Below are positions 15,763 to 23,435 of a DNA stretch of 25,011 nucleotides, piece by piece. Below the pieces are notes generated by a model that worked only from the letters and a program-made list of their open reading frames with translations, ran no database searches and was not told the DNA's origin. The translations under genes and the position numbers were made by a program. Source of the DNA: an uncultured Collinsella sp. (GTDB lineage Bacteria; Actinomycetota; Coriobacteriia; Coriobacteriales; Coriobacteriaceae); assembly GCA_937934355.1 (NCBI GenBank), contig CALGZY010000168.1:1-25011 (forward strand), written 5' to 3'. Each line of letters opens with the position of its first letter. Position 1 is the first letter of the stretch.

Positions 15763-16495
15763 CATGCCAAAATACCTTGCGCCGCAAACCCCTCCTACGT
15801 CAACAAAAAGTTGCACAATTTATTTCACATGTCTGTACATAGTTTGTTAGACAAACGCTATTAACAGTGTAGATCGCCGTTCCATTTGGGCATCAGGAAC
15901 GCGCCTAATCACCGTTAGCATCCCAATAACCTGCATCAATGTGAACAACATCGCAAAACAGCCCCCTTGAACACGCTAAATGAACGAAATGTTGTCCAGT
16001 ACTGTCCCAATCAGTTTCACTAACAGCATGTGCTAGGATACATAACGTTACATGAGTTCAACTGTGCTCGCGGCTCCAGCAAGCCATAAAGCGCAGGGTT
16101 GATCAGCATCCGGCCGTAACGGCGGTGCCAGAAACACCACGAGCTCCAATAAAGAAGTCATGCGACGTTATTTATTTGCATTGATGTAATTCCAAGGTGC
16201 ATTTAATAGCTTGCGTGTCAAAGCGTAGTAGTCCTACGGCTGTTTGCGTGCGGTCCAGTTTTGTACCCGCTTGACTGGCTCGCACGCAGCCAGCTGTGGA
16301 TGCGGTCTTTTTGCGATACACCTCCGCGTCTCTAGCAACTGCTTCTATACATACCGTTCACGGTGGGGCAGAGCCACGTGCTTGTCTGACTGGGCTCAGG
16401 GTTTGAATATGGAGCGCCTTCGCGCAAAAGCGCCCTGGCGAAGCCATACCCAAATCCCGTGAGCCATACGTAAGACAGCAAGGGGGGTGGTGCTC
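15763..16495 (+). other. Long gene-free leader upstream of the antiterminator pseudogene
   Basis: No convincing gene lies in these ~730 bases, which are less GC-rich than the flanking genes. Visible items are a perfect repeat GTTTGT-TAG-ACAAAC (15842-15856), an extended -10-like TGCTAGGAT (16031-16039) without a good -35, a 6-bp hairpin CTGGCT/AGCCAG (16275-16293), and a two-helix hairpin at 16415-16440. A short frame at 16244-16462 has no ribosome-binding site or recognisable protein. The likely role is the promoter and long 5' leader of the surface-glycan operon, as expected if it is controlled by processive antitermination. Confidence 0.5.
16415..16440 (+). promoter_or_regulatory. Candidate antiterminator-recognition hairpin in the leader
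   Basis: CGCC (16415-16418) pairs with GGCG (16437-16440) and GCGC (16422-16425) with GCGC (16430-16433), with a symmetric 3x3 internal loop and an AAAA tetraloop. Two short helices with an internal loop in the 5' leader is the general shape of RNA elements used by LoaP antiterminators. It lies about 55 bases ahead of the LoaP-like frame. An overlapping alternative pairing (CTTCGC/GCGAAG) exists. Confidence 0.35.
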
Positions 16496-17041
16496 GTGTG
16501 GTATGTGATCCAGGTCATTAACGGTCGCGAAGACGTAATGCGTGAGCGCATCGAGCGCGTGGTGCCGGCTGGAGCCATGGAGGAGCTCTTTTACCCCTAA
16601 TTTCTAACCGAGATCAAAGTACACGGCGAATGGGTCAATACAACCAAGCCGCTCTTTCCCGGTTATCTTATCTGCGACACGGCAGATCCCCGCACCGTGC
16701 AACAGTATCTGCTGCGCATGGACGACTTTGCCCGGGTGCTTGCCCAGGACGGTCAGTTTGTGCCGCTGGCAAAAGAAGAGGTCCAGCTTATTGGCAGCTT
16801 TACGCACAGGGGAGACCGCGTAGTGCCCATGAGCGAGGCCTTAAAGGATGGCGACCAGGTCGTAGTGACGGCAGGTCCGCTGCTGGGCCATGAGGGCCTT
16901 ATCAAAACCATTAACAGACGCAAGAGCACTGCTTATTTGGAGCTCGATCTGTGCGGCCGACGCGTAACCACTCGCGTCGGCCTTGCCGTGCTTTCGAACG
17001 AGCAGCGTGCAATGCGAAACCTTAAAAAGGCGATCGCCTAG
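16496..17041 (+). pseudogene. NusG/LoaP-like transcription antiterminator broken by an in-frame stop
   Basis: The frame starts at GTG 16496, after an AGGGGGG ribosome-binding site, and reads VWYVIQVINGREDVMRER, the usual opening of a NusG N-terminal (NGN) domain. Codon 35 (16598-16600) is TAA. After it the same frame continues with family-like sequence, FLTEIKVHGEWVNTTKPLFP, then a KOW-like end (GDQVVVTAGPLLGHEGLIK...), to a normal stop at 17041; in all 181 codons, the length expected of a LoaP/UpxY-type protein. A single C-to-T change (CAA to TAA) would explain it, as FYPQF fits the context. Such specialised NusG paralogues are encoded at the head of polysaccharide or antibiotic operons and let RNA polymerase read through terminators, exactly this gene's position. 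No well-placed restart codon is visible; the GTG at 16697 has no ribosome-binding site. A sequencing error is the alternative. Confidence 0.82.
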
Positions 17042-17072
17042 CTGCTGGCGACTGCTTAACGAAAAAGGGAGG

Positions 17073-17091
17073 ATCCCCGGGGGCCGGGGAT
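17073..17091 (+). promoter_or_regulatory. Small hairpin before the dehydratase gene
   Basis: ATCCCC (17073-17078) and GGGGAT (17086-17091) enclose seven G/C bases, between the antiterminator remnant and the next gene. There is no T-run. It could be a pause or terminator-like site, but the pairing is short. Confidence 0.3.
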
Positions 17092-17122
17092 AACGGAATC
17101 AATAGGGAAGAGAAGAAGAGTT

Positions 17123-19003
17123 TTGAACACCGAATCTAAGAGCGCAAAGCAAAAGGGGAAGCTGAGCGCCTTCGAGCCGTATGCGTTGATGGCATATGAC
17201 ATTGCGGCTACTTTTATTGCCGTGTTTGTTGCATCATGGGGAACGCAGCATTGGGCGACGCTCAGCGGGGCAGCCGGTGCATGTCCGGCTATTCTTGTGC
17301 TCGCGCTTGTCAACGTTGTCGTCTTTTGGTTCTTCCACATGTATAGCAGCTTGTGGCGCTATGCGAGCATTTCTGAGGCTGGACGTATTGTTGCTGCTGT
17401 AACGGTAGGCTCGGTAATTGGCGACGTTATCTTTAACGTGTTATTCGGCAAGGGCATGTCGCTCCGTGAGGATGTTATGGCATGGGCCGTTGTGCTCATC
17501 ATTTGCGGTGGCGGACGCTTTGCCATTCGCGCCATTTATGGTAGCCAGCTCTGGCGCTTTAAAAACAATTCCGATGCGCATCTCCCGCGTACGCTCATCG
17601 TAGGAGCAGGGGAGACCGGCTCTCTTTCCATCAAACGTATGCTCAACGGAGACCCCGATATGATCGGTGATCCGGTTGCCGTTGTTGACGATGACCCCAA
17701 TAAGCAAAACCAGCGTATTCATGACGTAAAGGTCTGCGGTACTTGCGCCGATATCCCTAATATTGCGCACGATTGTGAAGCGGAGCAGATTGTCGTGGCA
17801 ATTCCGAGCGCCACGCATGAAGAGCGTCAGCGTATCTATGACCTATGCATGAAGACAGGCCTTAGGGTCCTCACGCTCCCCAATGTCCGCGATATTCCGC
17901 AGGATGGTGTAGGCAGGGTCGCCCTTCGTGAGGTCGAGATCAGTGACTTGCTTTCTCGTGAGGAGAAGTCGCTTGACCTTAACCAGATGGGTTACGTTAC
18001 CGGTAAGCGCATTTTGGTCACGGGCGGCGGCGGATCTATTGGCTCAGAGCTTGTACGTCAGTTGCTTCCGGCAAAACCTGCGCAAATCGTGTTGTTCGAC
18101 ATTTACGAGAACACTACCTACGAGCTGTATCACGACATCATCAAGACCGCTCATGATCAAGGCACTGATATTCAAGTCTATATCGGCTCCATTACGCATC
18201 TCCCAGCGATTACCAAGGTCTTTGAGAAGTACCATCCTCAAGTTGTTTTCCACGCTGCAGCCCACAAACACGTTCCTCTTATGGAACACAACGCCCGCGA
18301 GGCAATCGAGAATAACGTTTTTGGCACGCTCAACGTCGTGCGCCTTGCCGACAAGTACCAGTGCAGCCACTATGTGCAGATTTCTACCGATAAGGCGGTT
18401 AATCCCACTAACGTAATGGGCGCCACCAAGCGTATGGACGAGATGATCGTTCAGTATTACGCGGCAAACAGTAAGACCATCTTTACGGCTGTTCGCTTTG
18501 GCAATGTTCTGGGTAGTCACGGATCGGTCATCCCGCTGTTTAAGCGCCAGCTTCGTGAGGGTGGTCCTATCACCATTACGCACAAGGACATCACGCGTTA
18601 CTTCATGACTATCCCCGAGGCTAGTAAGTTGGTCATTACTGCTGGCGCGCTTGCTCATGGCGGCGAGATCTTTGTTCTGGACATGGGTGAGCCGGTCAAG
18701 ATCTATGACCTTGCCATCAACCTTATTACGCTGAGCGGTCTTAAGCCTGGCAAAGATATCCAGATCAAAGAAGTCGGCCTGCGTCCTGGCGAAAAGATGT
18801 ACGAGGAGCTCCTTATGGACAACGAGCAGCTCCTGCCTACCGAGCATTCCGAGATTCGCATCTCCACAGCCGAGGCCGACAAGATGGAAGAGATCAAAGA
18901 CAAGCTTGAGAAGCTTCATGACTGCCTCGACAAGGATAACGACACGGTTAAGTCCGTGCTCGCTGAGGTTGTACCTACATATCATCCGCAGTTTAACGAT
19001 TAG
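17123..19003 (+). CDS. Membrane-bound nucleotide-sugar 4,6-dehydratase (PglF/CapD/EpsC type)
   Basis: A 626-residue protein of the FlaA1/CapD family. About four N-terminal membrane segments lie within residues ~10-135. A first Rossmann domain follows (LIVGAGETGSLSIK), then a catalytic short-chain-dehydrogenase domain with NAD-binding TGGGGSIGSELV and the active-site region ISTDKAVNPTNVMGATK (D423, K424, M432, K436). This Met/Lys variant replaces the usual Tyr-x-x-x-Lys and is normal for the family. The expected reaction is conversion of UDP-GlcNAc to the UDP-4-keto-6-deoxy sugar. The following aminotransferase, phosphoglycosyl transferase and acetyltransferase make the PglF role in bacillosamine synthesis the best reading. 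The start is TTG with a purine-rich AGAAGAAGAG just upstream. It is the first enzyme of the operon, 15 bases before the next gene. Confidence 0.92.
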   Translation: MNTESKSAKQKGKLSAFEPYALMAYDIAATFIAVFVASWGTQHWATLSGAAGACPAILVLALVNVVVFWFFHMYSSLWRYASISEAGRIVAAVTVGSVIGDVIFNVLFGKGMSLREDVMAWAVVLIICGGGRFAIRAIYGSQLWRFKNNSDAHLPRTLIVGAGETGSLSIKRMLNGDPDMIGDPVAVVDDDPNKQNQRIHDVKVCGTCADIPNIAHDCEAEQIVVAIPSATHEERQRIYDLCMKTGLRVLTLPNVRDIPQDGVGRVALREVEISDLLSREEKSLDLNQMGYVTGKRILVTGGGGSIGSELVRQLLPAKPAQIVLFDIYENTTYELYHDIIKTAHDQGTDIQVYIGSITHLPAITKVFEKYHPQVVFHAAAHKHVPLMEHNAREAIENNVFGTLNVVRLADKYQCSHYVQISTDKAVNPTNVMGATKRMDEMIVQYYAANSKTIFTAVRFGNVLGSHGSVIPLFKRQLREGGPITITHKDITRYFMTIPEASKLVITAGALAHGGEIFVLDMGEPVKIYDLAINLITLSGLKPGKDIQIKEVGLRPGEKMYEELLMDNEQLLPTEHSEIRISTAEADKMEEIKDKLEKLHDCLDKDNDTVKSVLAEVVPTYHPQFND

Positions 19004-19018
19004 GGATAAGGAGTCACG

Positions 19019-20272
19019 ATGGACATTAAGCCCTTTGAGAACAAGGTTTGGCTAAGCTCGCCTACCATGCACGGCGATGAGCTCAAATACATTACCGAGG
19101 CATATGAGACCAACTGGATGTCGACGGTAGGCGAGAATATCAACGAAATCGAACGCCAAATGGCCGAAAAGATTGGTTGCGGCTATGCCGTTGCCCTTTC
19201 TTGCGGTACTTCTGCCTTGCATCTTGCCATGAAGCTCGCTGGAATTAAGCCCGGTGATGAGGTCCTTTGCAGCGATATGACGTTCGACGCTACGGTGAAC
19301 CCAGTTGTTTACGAGGGCGGTGTCCCTGTATTTATCGATACCGAGCGTGACACTTGGAATATGGATCCCGTCGCTCTTGAAAAGGCCTTTGAACTGCATC
19401 CGACTGCAAAGGTCGTTGTGGCGGCGCATCTTTACGGAACGCCTGGCAAAGTCGAAGAGCTTCGTTCAATTTGCGATGCGCACGGGGCTGTCCTTGTTGA
19501 GGATGCTGCTGAGTCACTTGGCGCCACGTATAAGGGTCGTCAGACTGGTACGTTTGGTGACATCAGCGCCATTAGCTTTAACGGCAATAAGATCATTACC
19601 GGTTCCGCTGGTGGCATGCTTTTAACTGATAGCAAAGAGGCAGCCGATAAAACGCGCAAATGGTCGACCCAGTCGCGCGAAGCCGCTCCCTGGTACCAGC
19701 ATGAGGAGCTTGGTTATAACTATCGCATGAGCAATGTAATTGCCGGTGTCGTGCGTGGCCAGATTCCGTATCTGGAGGAGCATATTGCCCAAAAGAAGGC
19801 TATTTACATGCGTTACAAAGAGGGCTTTAAGGGTCTGCCGGTGAGCATGAACCCCTATGACCCCAACGTTTGCGAGCCTAACTTCTGGCTTTCTTGCATG
19901 CTGATTGATACTGGCGCAATGTGCAAGCAGGTTCGAGGCGAGAGTGAGGCACTTTACGTAAGCGAGCCTGGCAAGAGCTGCCCCACCGAGATTCTTGAGG
20001 CTATTGCTGCCATTAACGCCGAGGGTCGTCCCATCTGGAAGCCTATGCACATGCAGCCTATTTATCGCATGAATGCTTTCGTAACGCGCGAGGGTAATGG
20101 TCGAGCTAAGACCAACGCGTATATTTCCGGCGGTGCAACAGGTACAGATGGCTTGCCTTTGGATATTGGCGCCGACATCTTCTATCGTGGTCTCTGTCTG
20201 CCCTCCGACAACAAGATGACTCCCGAGCAGCAGGACGTAATCATCGAAGTTATTAGGCGTTGTTTTGAGTAG
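19019..20272 (+). CDS. PLP-dependent sugar aminotransferase (DegT/DnrJ/EryC1 family, PglE-like)
   Basis: A 417-residue aminotransferase. The fold-type I signatures are present: SCGTSALHLAMKLAGIKPGDEV, the PLP-phosphate region VEDAAESLGATYKGRQTGTFGD, and the Schiff-base lysine K191 in SFNGNKIITGSAGG. The family moves an amino group from glutamate to a 4-keto sugar nucleotide. Directly after a 4,6-dehydratase, its likely product is a UDP-4-amino-4,6-dideoxy-GlcNAc. Length and motifs fit PglE and relatives. GATAAGGAG before the ATG is a strong ribosome-binding site. The stop codon overlaps the start of the next gene by eight bases. Codon use is moderate in GC, unlike the more GC-rich genes from about 20500 on. 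Confidence 0.93.
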   Translation: MDIKPFENKVWLSSPTMHGDELKYITEAYETNWMSTVGENINEIERQMAEKIGCGYAVALSCGTSALHLAMKLAGIKPGDEVLCSDMTFDATVNPVVYEGGVPVFIDTERDTWNMDPVALEKAFELHPTAKVVVAAHLYGTPGKVEELRSICDAHGAVLVEDAAESLGATYKGRQTGTFGDISAISFNGNKIITGSAGGMLLTDSKEAADKTRKWSTQSREAAPWYQHEELGYNYRMSNVIAGVVRGQIPYLEEHIAQKKAIYMRYKEGFKGLPVSMNPYDPNVCEPNFWLSCMLIDTGAMCKQVRGESEALYVSEPGKSCPTEILEAIAAINAEGRPIWKPMHMQPIYRMNAFVTREGNGRAKTNAYISGGATGTDGLPLDIGADIFYRGLCLPSDNKMTPEQQDVIIEVIRRCFE

Positions 20273-20918
20273 GCTTGGTAACGAGACGTTCTATCAGCGA
20301 TATGGCAAACGAGTCATTGACCTGTGCCTGTCTTTTGTCCTGCTCATTCTCTTCTGGTGGGTACTGGCGATCGTGGCAATTCTTGTGCGCGTAAAATTGG
20401 GCAGCCCTGTGCTGTTCCGCCAGCCGCGTCCCGGCCGCGACGAGAAAGTGTTCAACCTATATAAGTTTCGCACGATGACCGACGAGCGCGACGCCGACGG
20501 AAACCTGCTGCCTGACGAACAGCGCCTGACCAAGTTCGGCAGCGTCCTGCGCTCCACGAGCCTGGACGAGCTGCCCGAGGTGTTTAACATCGTGAGGGGT
20601 GACATGTCGATTATCGGGCCGAGGCCGTTACTGGTGAAGTACCTCCCGCGCTACAGTGCCGAGCAGCGCCGCCGGCACGAGGCGCGCCCCGGGCTCACTG
20701 GACTCGCCCAGGTCAACGGCCGCAACTCTATATCGTGGGACGAGAAGTTCCTCTACGACGTCGAGTACGTGGACAACGTGTCCCTCGGCCTCGACGCCTC
20801 CATTTTCTTAAGGACCATCCTGGCGACGCTCCGCCGCTCCGGCATTAGCGCCGAGGGCGAGGCGACCATGCCCGAGTTCATGGGCGATGAGAGCAAGGAG
20901 ACCCGGGATGCCTGCTAA
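20265..20918 (+). CDS. Undecaprenyl-phosphate phosphoglycosyl transferase (PglC-like, monotopic)
   Basis: A 217-residue bacterial sugar transferase. One N-terminal hydrophobic segment (~17-43) fits the re-entrant membrane helix of small monotopic phosphoglycosyl transferases. Then come GSPVLFRQPRPGRD, KFRTMTD, the catalytic Asp-Glu pair D101-E102 in STSLDELPEV, and IVRGDMSIIGPRPLL. It should transfer a phospho-sugar, here probably the di-acetamido sugar made by its neighbours, from the UDP carrier to undecaprenyl phosphate at the inner face of the membrane, starting a glycan. The only in-frame start is TTG at 20265, overlapping the aminotransferase stop; the nearby ATG at 20300 is out of frame. 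It overlaps the acetyltransferase gene by 11 bases. GC content and AGG/ATA codon use rise within this gene. Confidence 0.92.
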   Translation: MSRLGNETFYQRYGKRVIDLCLSFVLLILFWWVLAIVAILVRVKLGSPVLFRQPRPGRDEKVFNLYKFRTMTDERDADGNLLPDEQRLTKFGSVLRSTSLDELPEVFNIVRGDMSIIGPRPLLVKYLPRYSAEQRRRHEARPGLTGLAQVNGRNSISWDEKFLYDVEYVDNVSLGLDASIFLRTILATLRRSGISAEGEATMPEFMGDESKETRDAC

Positions 20919-21552
20919 AGATTCGCGCGCGGGGCTCCTCATGGTCGGCGCGAGCGGGCACGGCCTCGTATGTGCTGAGATCGCCGAGCTCATGGGATAT
21001 TCGGGCATCAGGTTCGCCGACGACGACCCATGCGTCGGACCCGGCTTCCCGCACGAGGTCGTTGGGTCCGTCTCCAACGCGCTCACGCAGCGCCCGTGCC
21101 GCTTCTTCGTGTCGATCGGCAATCCCGCCATCCGCCGCTCGCTGACGGAGCGCTTTATCGCCGCCGGCTTCACCCCCGTCACGCTCGTGCACCCCTCAGC
21201 AGTCATTTCCGCCAGCGCCGCCATCGGCGAGGGCTCCGTGATCATGCCCTGCGCGGCCGTCAACGCCGGCGCTTCTCTGGGCAGGGGTTCCATCGTGAAC
21301 ACCTGCGCCTCCGTCGACCACCAGTGCTCCGTCGGGGACTGGTGCCACGTAGCCGTCGGCGCCCACCTCGCCGGCACGGTCGCGCTCGGCGACGGCACCT
21401 GGGTAGGGGCCGGGGCCACTGTCTCGAACAACGTCTCCGTCTGCGCGGACGTGATGGTCGGGGCCGGCGCGGTCGTCGTCAAGGATATAACCGAGCCCGG
21501 CACGTATGTCGGCGTTCCCGCAAGGCATATGAGAAGGGAGTCGTCCCAATGA
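20908..21552 (+). CDS. Sugar N-acetyltransferase, left-handed beta-helix (PglD-like)
   Basis: A 214-residue acetyltransferase of the PglD/NeuD family. The N-terminal nucleotide-sugar domain has LLMVGASGHGLVCAEIAELMGY. The rest is hexapeptide repeats (ISASAAIGEGSVIMPCAAVNAG) with the likely catalytic His H138 in NTCASVDHQC and the acetyl-CoA-binding coil GAGATVSNNVSV...VGAGAVVVKDI. It is expected to acetylate the 4-amino group and give a UDP-diNAc-bacillosamine-like sugar. I start it at the ATG at 20908, with AAGGAG seven bases upstream, not at the ATG at 20887. Gene order places it after PglC, although it acts before it. It shares ATGA with the glycosyltransferase start, so translation is coupled. 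Confidence 0.9.
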   Translation: MPAKDSRAGLLMVGASGHGLVCAEIAELMGYSGIRFADDDPCVGPGFPHEVVGSVSNALTQRPCRFFVSIGNPAIRRSLTERFIAAGFTPVTLVHPSAVISASAAIGEGSVIMPCAAVNAGASLGRGSIVNTCASVDHQCSVGDWCHVAVGAHLAGTVALGDGTWVGAGATVSNNVSVCADVMVGAGAVVVKDITEPGTYVGVPARHMRRESSQ

Positions 21553-22625
21553 GGATCCTCTTCGCCTGCATGGTCTCCATGGAGACCATGGACAGGCCCG
21601 GAATCTACAGCGACCTCCTGAGGGAGCTCGCCTCACGCGGCCACGACGTCTGTGCAATGGTGCCCAGGGAGAGACGCTCCGGCCTGCCGACTGAGTTCTC
21701 CGATTCCTGCGGCGTCCGGCTCCTGAAGGTCGCCGTCGGCAACGTCACCAAGAGCGGCCTCCTCGAGAAGGGGGTGGCGACGCTCTCCATCGGCGGCAGG
21801 TACTGGTCCGCCTTCCGGCGCTACTTCGACGACGAGCGGTTTGACCTCGTCGTCTACACGACGCCCCCGACGACGCTCTGTGGCTTCATCGGCAAGGTCA
21901 AGAGGCACACTGGGGCAAAGGCATACCTTCTGCTCAAGGATATATTCCCCCAGAACTCCCTCGACCTGGGCATGCTGAGGGAGTCTGGCCCCATGGGACT
22001 CGTGTACCGACATTTCAAAGCGACCGAGAGGGAGTCCTACGAGCTCGCGGACTACATCGGGTGCATGTCGGAGGCCAATAGGGCATATCTGCTCGAGCAC
22101 GAGCCCTGGATCGACGCCGGCTCCGTGGAGGTCAACCCCAACAGCGTCGCTGTCGCGCCCCGTCCCGTCCCGGACGTGCCCGCGCTCCGCGCTAAGCTTG
22201 GGCTTCCCGCGGGGGAGATGGTCTTCGTCTACGGCGGGAGCCTCGGCAAGCCGCAGGACATCGGTTTCCTCATCGAATGCCTGAAGGCCAATGAGATAAA
22301 TCCCGTGGGCTACTTCGCCATATCGGGCGCCGGCACGGATCGCCCCAGGCTTGAGGAGTACTTCTCAGAGTCCCGTCCCGCCCACGCGAGGCTCTACCCG
22401 ATGCTGCCCGTCGAGGAGTTCGATGACCTCGTCTCGTCGGCGGACGTCTGCCTGCTCTTCCTCGACCACCGGTTCACCATCCCCAACTTCCCCTCGCGCC
22501 TGCTGAGCTACCTCAAGGCGTCCAAGCCCGTCGTCGCCGCCGTGGACCCCTCAACTGACGTCGGGACCATAGCGGAGGAGAACGGTTTCGGCTTCCGGTG
22601 CGGTAGCACCGCATGTGGTGATTGA
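21549..22625 (+). CDS. 3'-truncated glycosyltransferase (GT4-like)
   Basis: The frame starts at ATG 21549, eight bases after AAGGGAG, with MRILFACMVSMETMDRPGIY. It keeps the two-domain GT-B plan: an N-terminal acceptor domain, the linker around NPNSVAVAPRPVPDVPALR, and a donor domain with VFVYGGSLGKPQDIGFLIEC and PNFPSRLLSYLKASKPVVA...GTIAEENGFGF. This family normally adds the second sugar to a lipid-linked glycan. The recognisable protein ends near R350 (22596-22598). After about 22599 the DNA is that of a surface-protein gene in another frame, so only eight unrelated residues follow before TGA. Relatives are about 400 residues, so some 40-60 C-terminal residues, including the helix that folds back on the first domain, appear lost. 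Activity is doubtful. Confidence 0.85.
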   Translation: MRILFACMVSMETMDRPGIYSDLLRELASRGHDVCAMVPRERRSGLPTEFSDSCGVRLLKVAVGNVTKSGLLEKGVATLSIGGRYWSAFRRYFDDERFDLVVYTTPPTTLCGFIGKVKRHTGAKAYLLLKDIFPQNSLDLGMLRESGPMGLVYRHFKATERESYELADYIGCMSEANRAYLLEHEPWIDAGSVEVNPNSVAVAPRPVPDVPALRAKLGLPAGEMVFVYGGSLGKPQDIGFLIECLKANEINPVGYFAISGAGTDRPRLEEYFSESRPAHARLYPMLPVEEFDDLVSSADVCLLFLDHRFTIPNFPSRLLSYLKASKPVVAAVDPSTDVGTIAEENGFGFRCGSTACGD

Positions 22626-22971
22626 GCCCGATGTAGCCACGCCTCCGGCGGGGGAGACCGATGGGGTCGTTGTGCCTGTCGATAGCGTGGATAAGTCTCC
22701 CATCGATGCTAACCCCGCTGCCGGAGAGCCCACCACGGGGCCCACGGCAAATCCCTCGCTGAAACCCGCGGCCGCGACAACCAAGACAACAACGACAATA
22801 ACCAAGACCACGGTCGCCAAAGTCCCCAAGCCCAAGACTGCCACCGCGACCACTGCGGCACTCCCCAAGACCGGCGACAACTGCTGGATCGCCGCTTCTG
22901 TGACGCTTTTCCTGCTGGGGACAGTGCTTCTAGGTGCCGCATATCGCTGTTGGGGCGTGCGGCATACCTAG
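22600..22971 (+). pseudogene. 3' fragment of an LPXTG-anchored surface-protein gene
   Basis: An open frame of 123 codons without a credible start begins at the junction. It encodes a Pro/Thr/Lys-rich wall-spanning segment, then LPKTG (22861-22875), a hydrophobic stretch of about 20 residues and a short tail ending RCWGVRHT: a complete sortase sorting signal. The first 102 bases align without gaps to the last 102 bases of the window (24910-25011), inside a secreted surface protein: 84 of 102 bases are the same by hand count. It is therefore the tail of a paralogue whose 5' part is missing. It lies one frame away from the glycosyltransferase, so no fusion protein is made. Confidence 0.85.
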
Positions 22972-23000
22972 CTGCAATACAAGATCCCAGTTGAAGCTTT

Positions 23001-23037
23001 AAAGGCAACGCTTTCCGAAAGGGAGCGTTGCCTTTTT
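23001..23037 (+). terminator. Intrinsic terminator after the LPXTG fragment
   Basis: AAAGGCAACGCT (23001-23012) pairs perfectly with 23024-23035 and runs into TTTTT. It lies 30 bases past the fragment's stop and would have ended the original surface-protein transcript; it now ends the truncated glycan operon. Confidence 0.9.
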
Positions 23038-23086
23038 ACTGCATGCAATGTATGACGTGCCGTACCACTAAAAGGCTTAGTTAATT

Positions 23087-23104
23087 GATTGTAATTACAC
23101 AATC
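23087..23104. promoter_or_regulatory. Inverted repeat, likely antitoxin operator
   Basis: GATTGT (23087-23092) and ACAATC (23099-23104) flank six bases. The repeat overlaps the expected -35 region of the toxin-antitoxin promoter, whose -10 box TATACT is at 23122-23127. Type II antitoxins of the RelB/DinJ type normally bind such repeats and repress their own operon. Confidence 0.55.
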
Positions 23105-23121
23105 TACTAGTGTATGTGCGT

Positions 23122-23127
23122 TATACT
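23122..23127 (+). promoter_or_regulatory. -10 box of the toxin-antitoxin operon
   Basis: TATACT lies 33 bases before the antitoxin start; the -35 region (about 23098-23104) is weak and overlaps the inverted repeat. Confidence 0.5.
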
Positions 23128-23159
23128 AAGGTTGCACTCACACGATTGGAGGGTCCAAA

Positions 23160-23435
23160 ATGGCAAGCTCAACATTAACCATTAGGGTTGACGATGACCT
23201 CAAACGCGAGGCAGCAGAAGTGGCTGATTACTATGGACTTGATTTGTCGTCCGTGACGCGCGCATTCTTCAAGCAAATGGTCAACACCCATCGCATCCCG
23301 TTGACTTTTGCCCCTGAGGAGCCCAATGCCGAAAGCCTTGAGGCCATTCGCGAGGGGGACGCATTTCTTGCATCTGGCAAAAAAGGACGTTTTGACAATG
23401 GCGCCGATCTTATCGCTGCGGCGATGGCACAATGA
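23160..23435 (+). CDS. RelB/DinJ-family antitoxin
   Basis: A 91-residue antitoxin. The N-terminal ~50 residues, with LTIRVDDDLKREAAEVADYYGLDLSSVTRAFFKQMV, show the ribbon-helix-helix DNA-binding domain of DinJ; the second half is the flexible part that wraps and blocks the toxin. It should bind the inverted repeat upstream and repress its own operon, more strongly with toxin. GGAGGG seven bases before the ATG is a strong ribosome-binding site. The stop overlaps the toxin start (ATGA), the usual arrangement that keeps antitoxin in excess. Confidence 0.92.
   Translation: MASSTLTIRVDDDLKREAAEVADYYGLDLSSVTRAFFKQMVNTHRIPLTFAPEEPNAESLEAIREGDAFLASGKKGRFDNGADLIAAAMAQ

Noticed and set aside
16100..16140. 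ops/JUMPstart-like element (GGCGGTAG) suggested by GGCGGTGCC in the leader
   Set aside because: The match is incomplete and the ops element belongs to RfaH-type regulation in Proteobacteria; the local antiterminator is LoaP-like.
16244..16462. 72-codon plus-strand frame in the leader
   Set aside because: No ribosome-binding site, no recognisable protein and overlap with hairpins; more likely leader RNA.
21030..22625. 531-codon frame running from inside the acetyltransferase gene into the glycosyltransferase
   Set aside because: The part before 21549 is an Arg-rich out-of-frame shadow of the acetyltransferase; the real glycosyltransferase starts at the ATG at 21549 with a good ribosome-binding site.
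22661..22971. ATG at 22661 after GGGGGAGA as a new start for the LPXTG tail
   Set aside because: It is out of frame with the LPKTG segment, and a protein without signal peptide could not be sorted to the wall.
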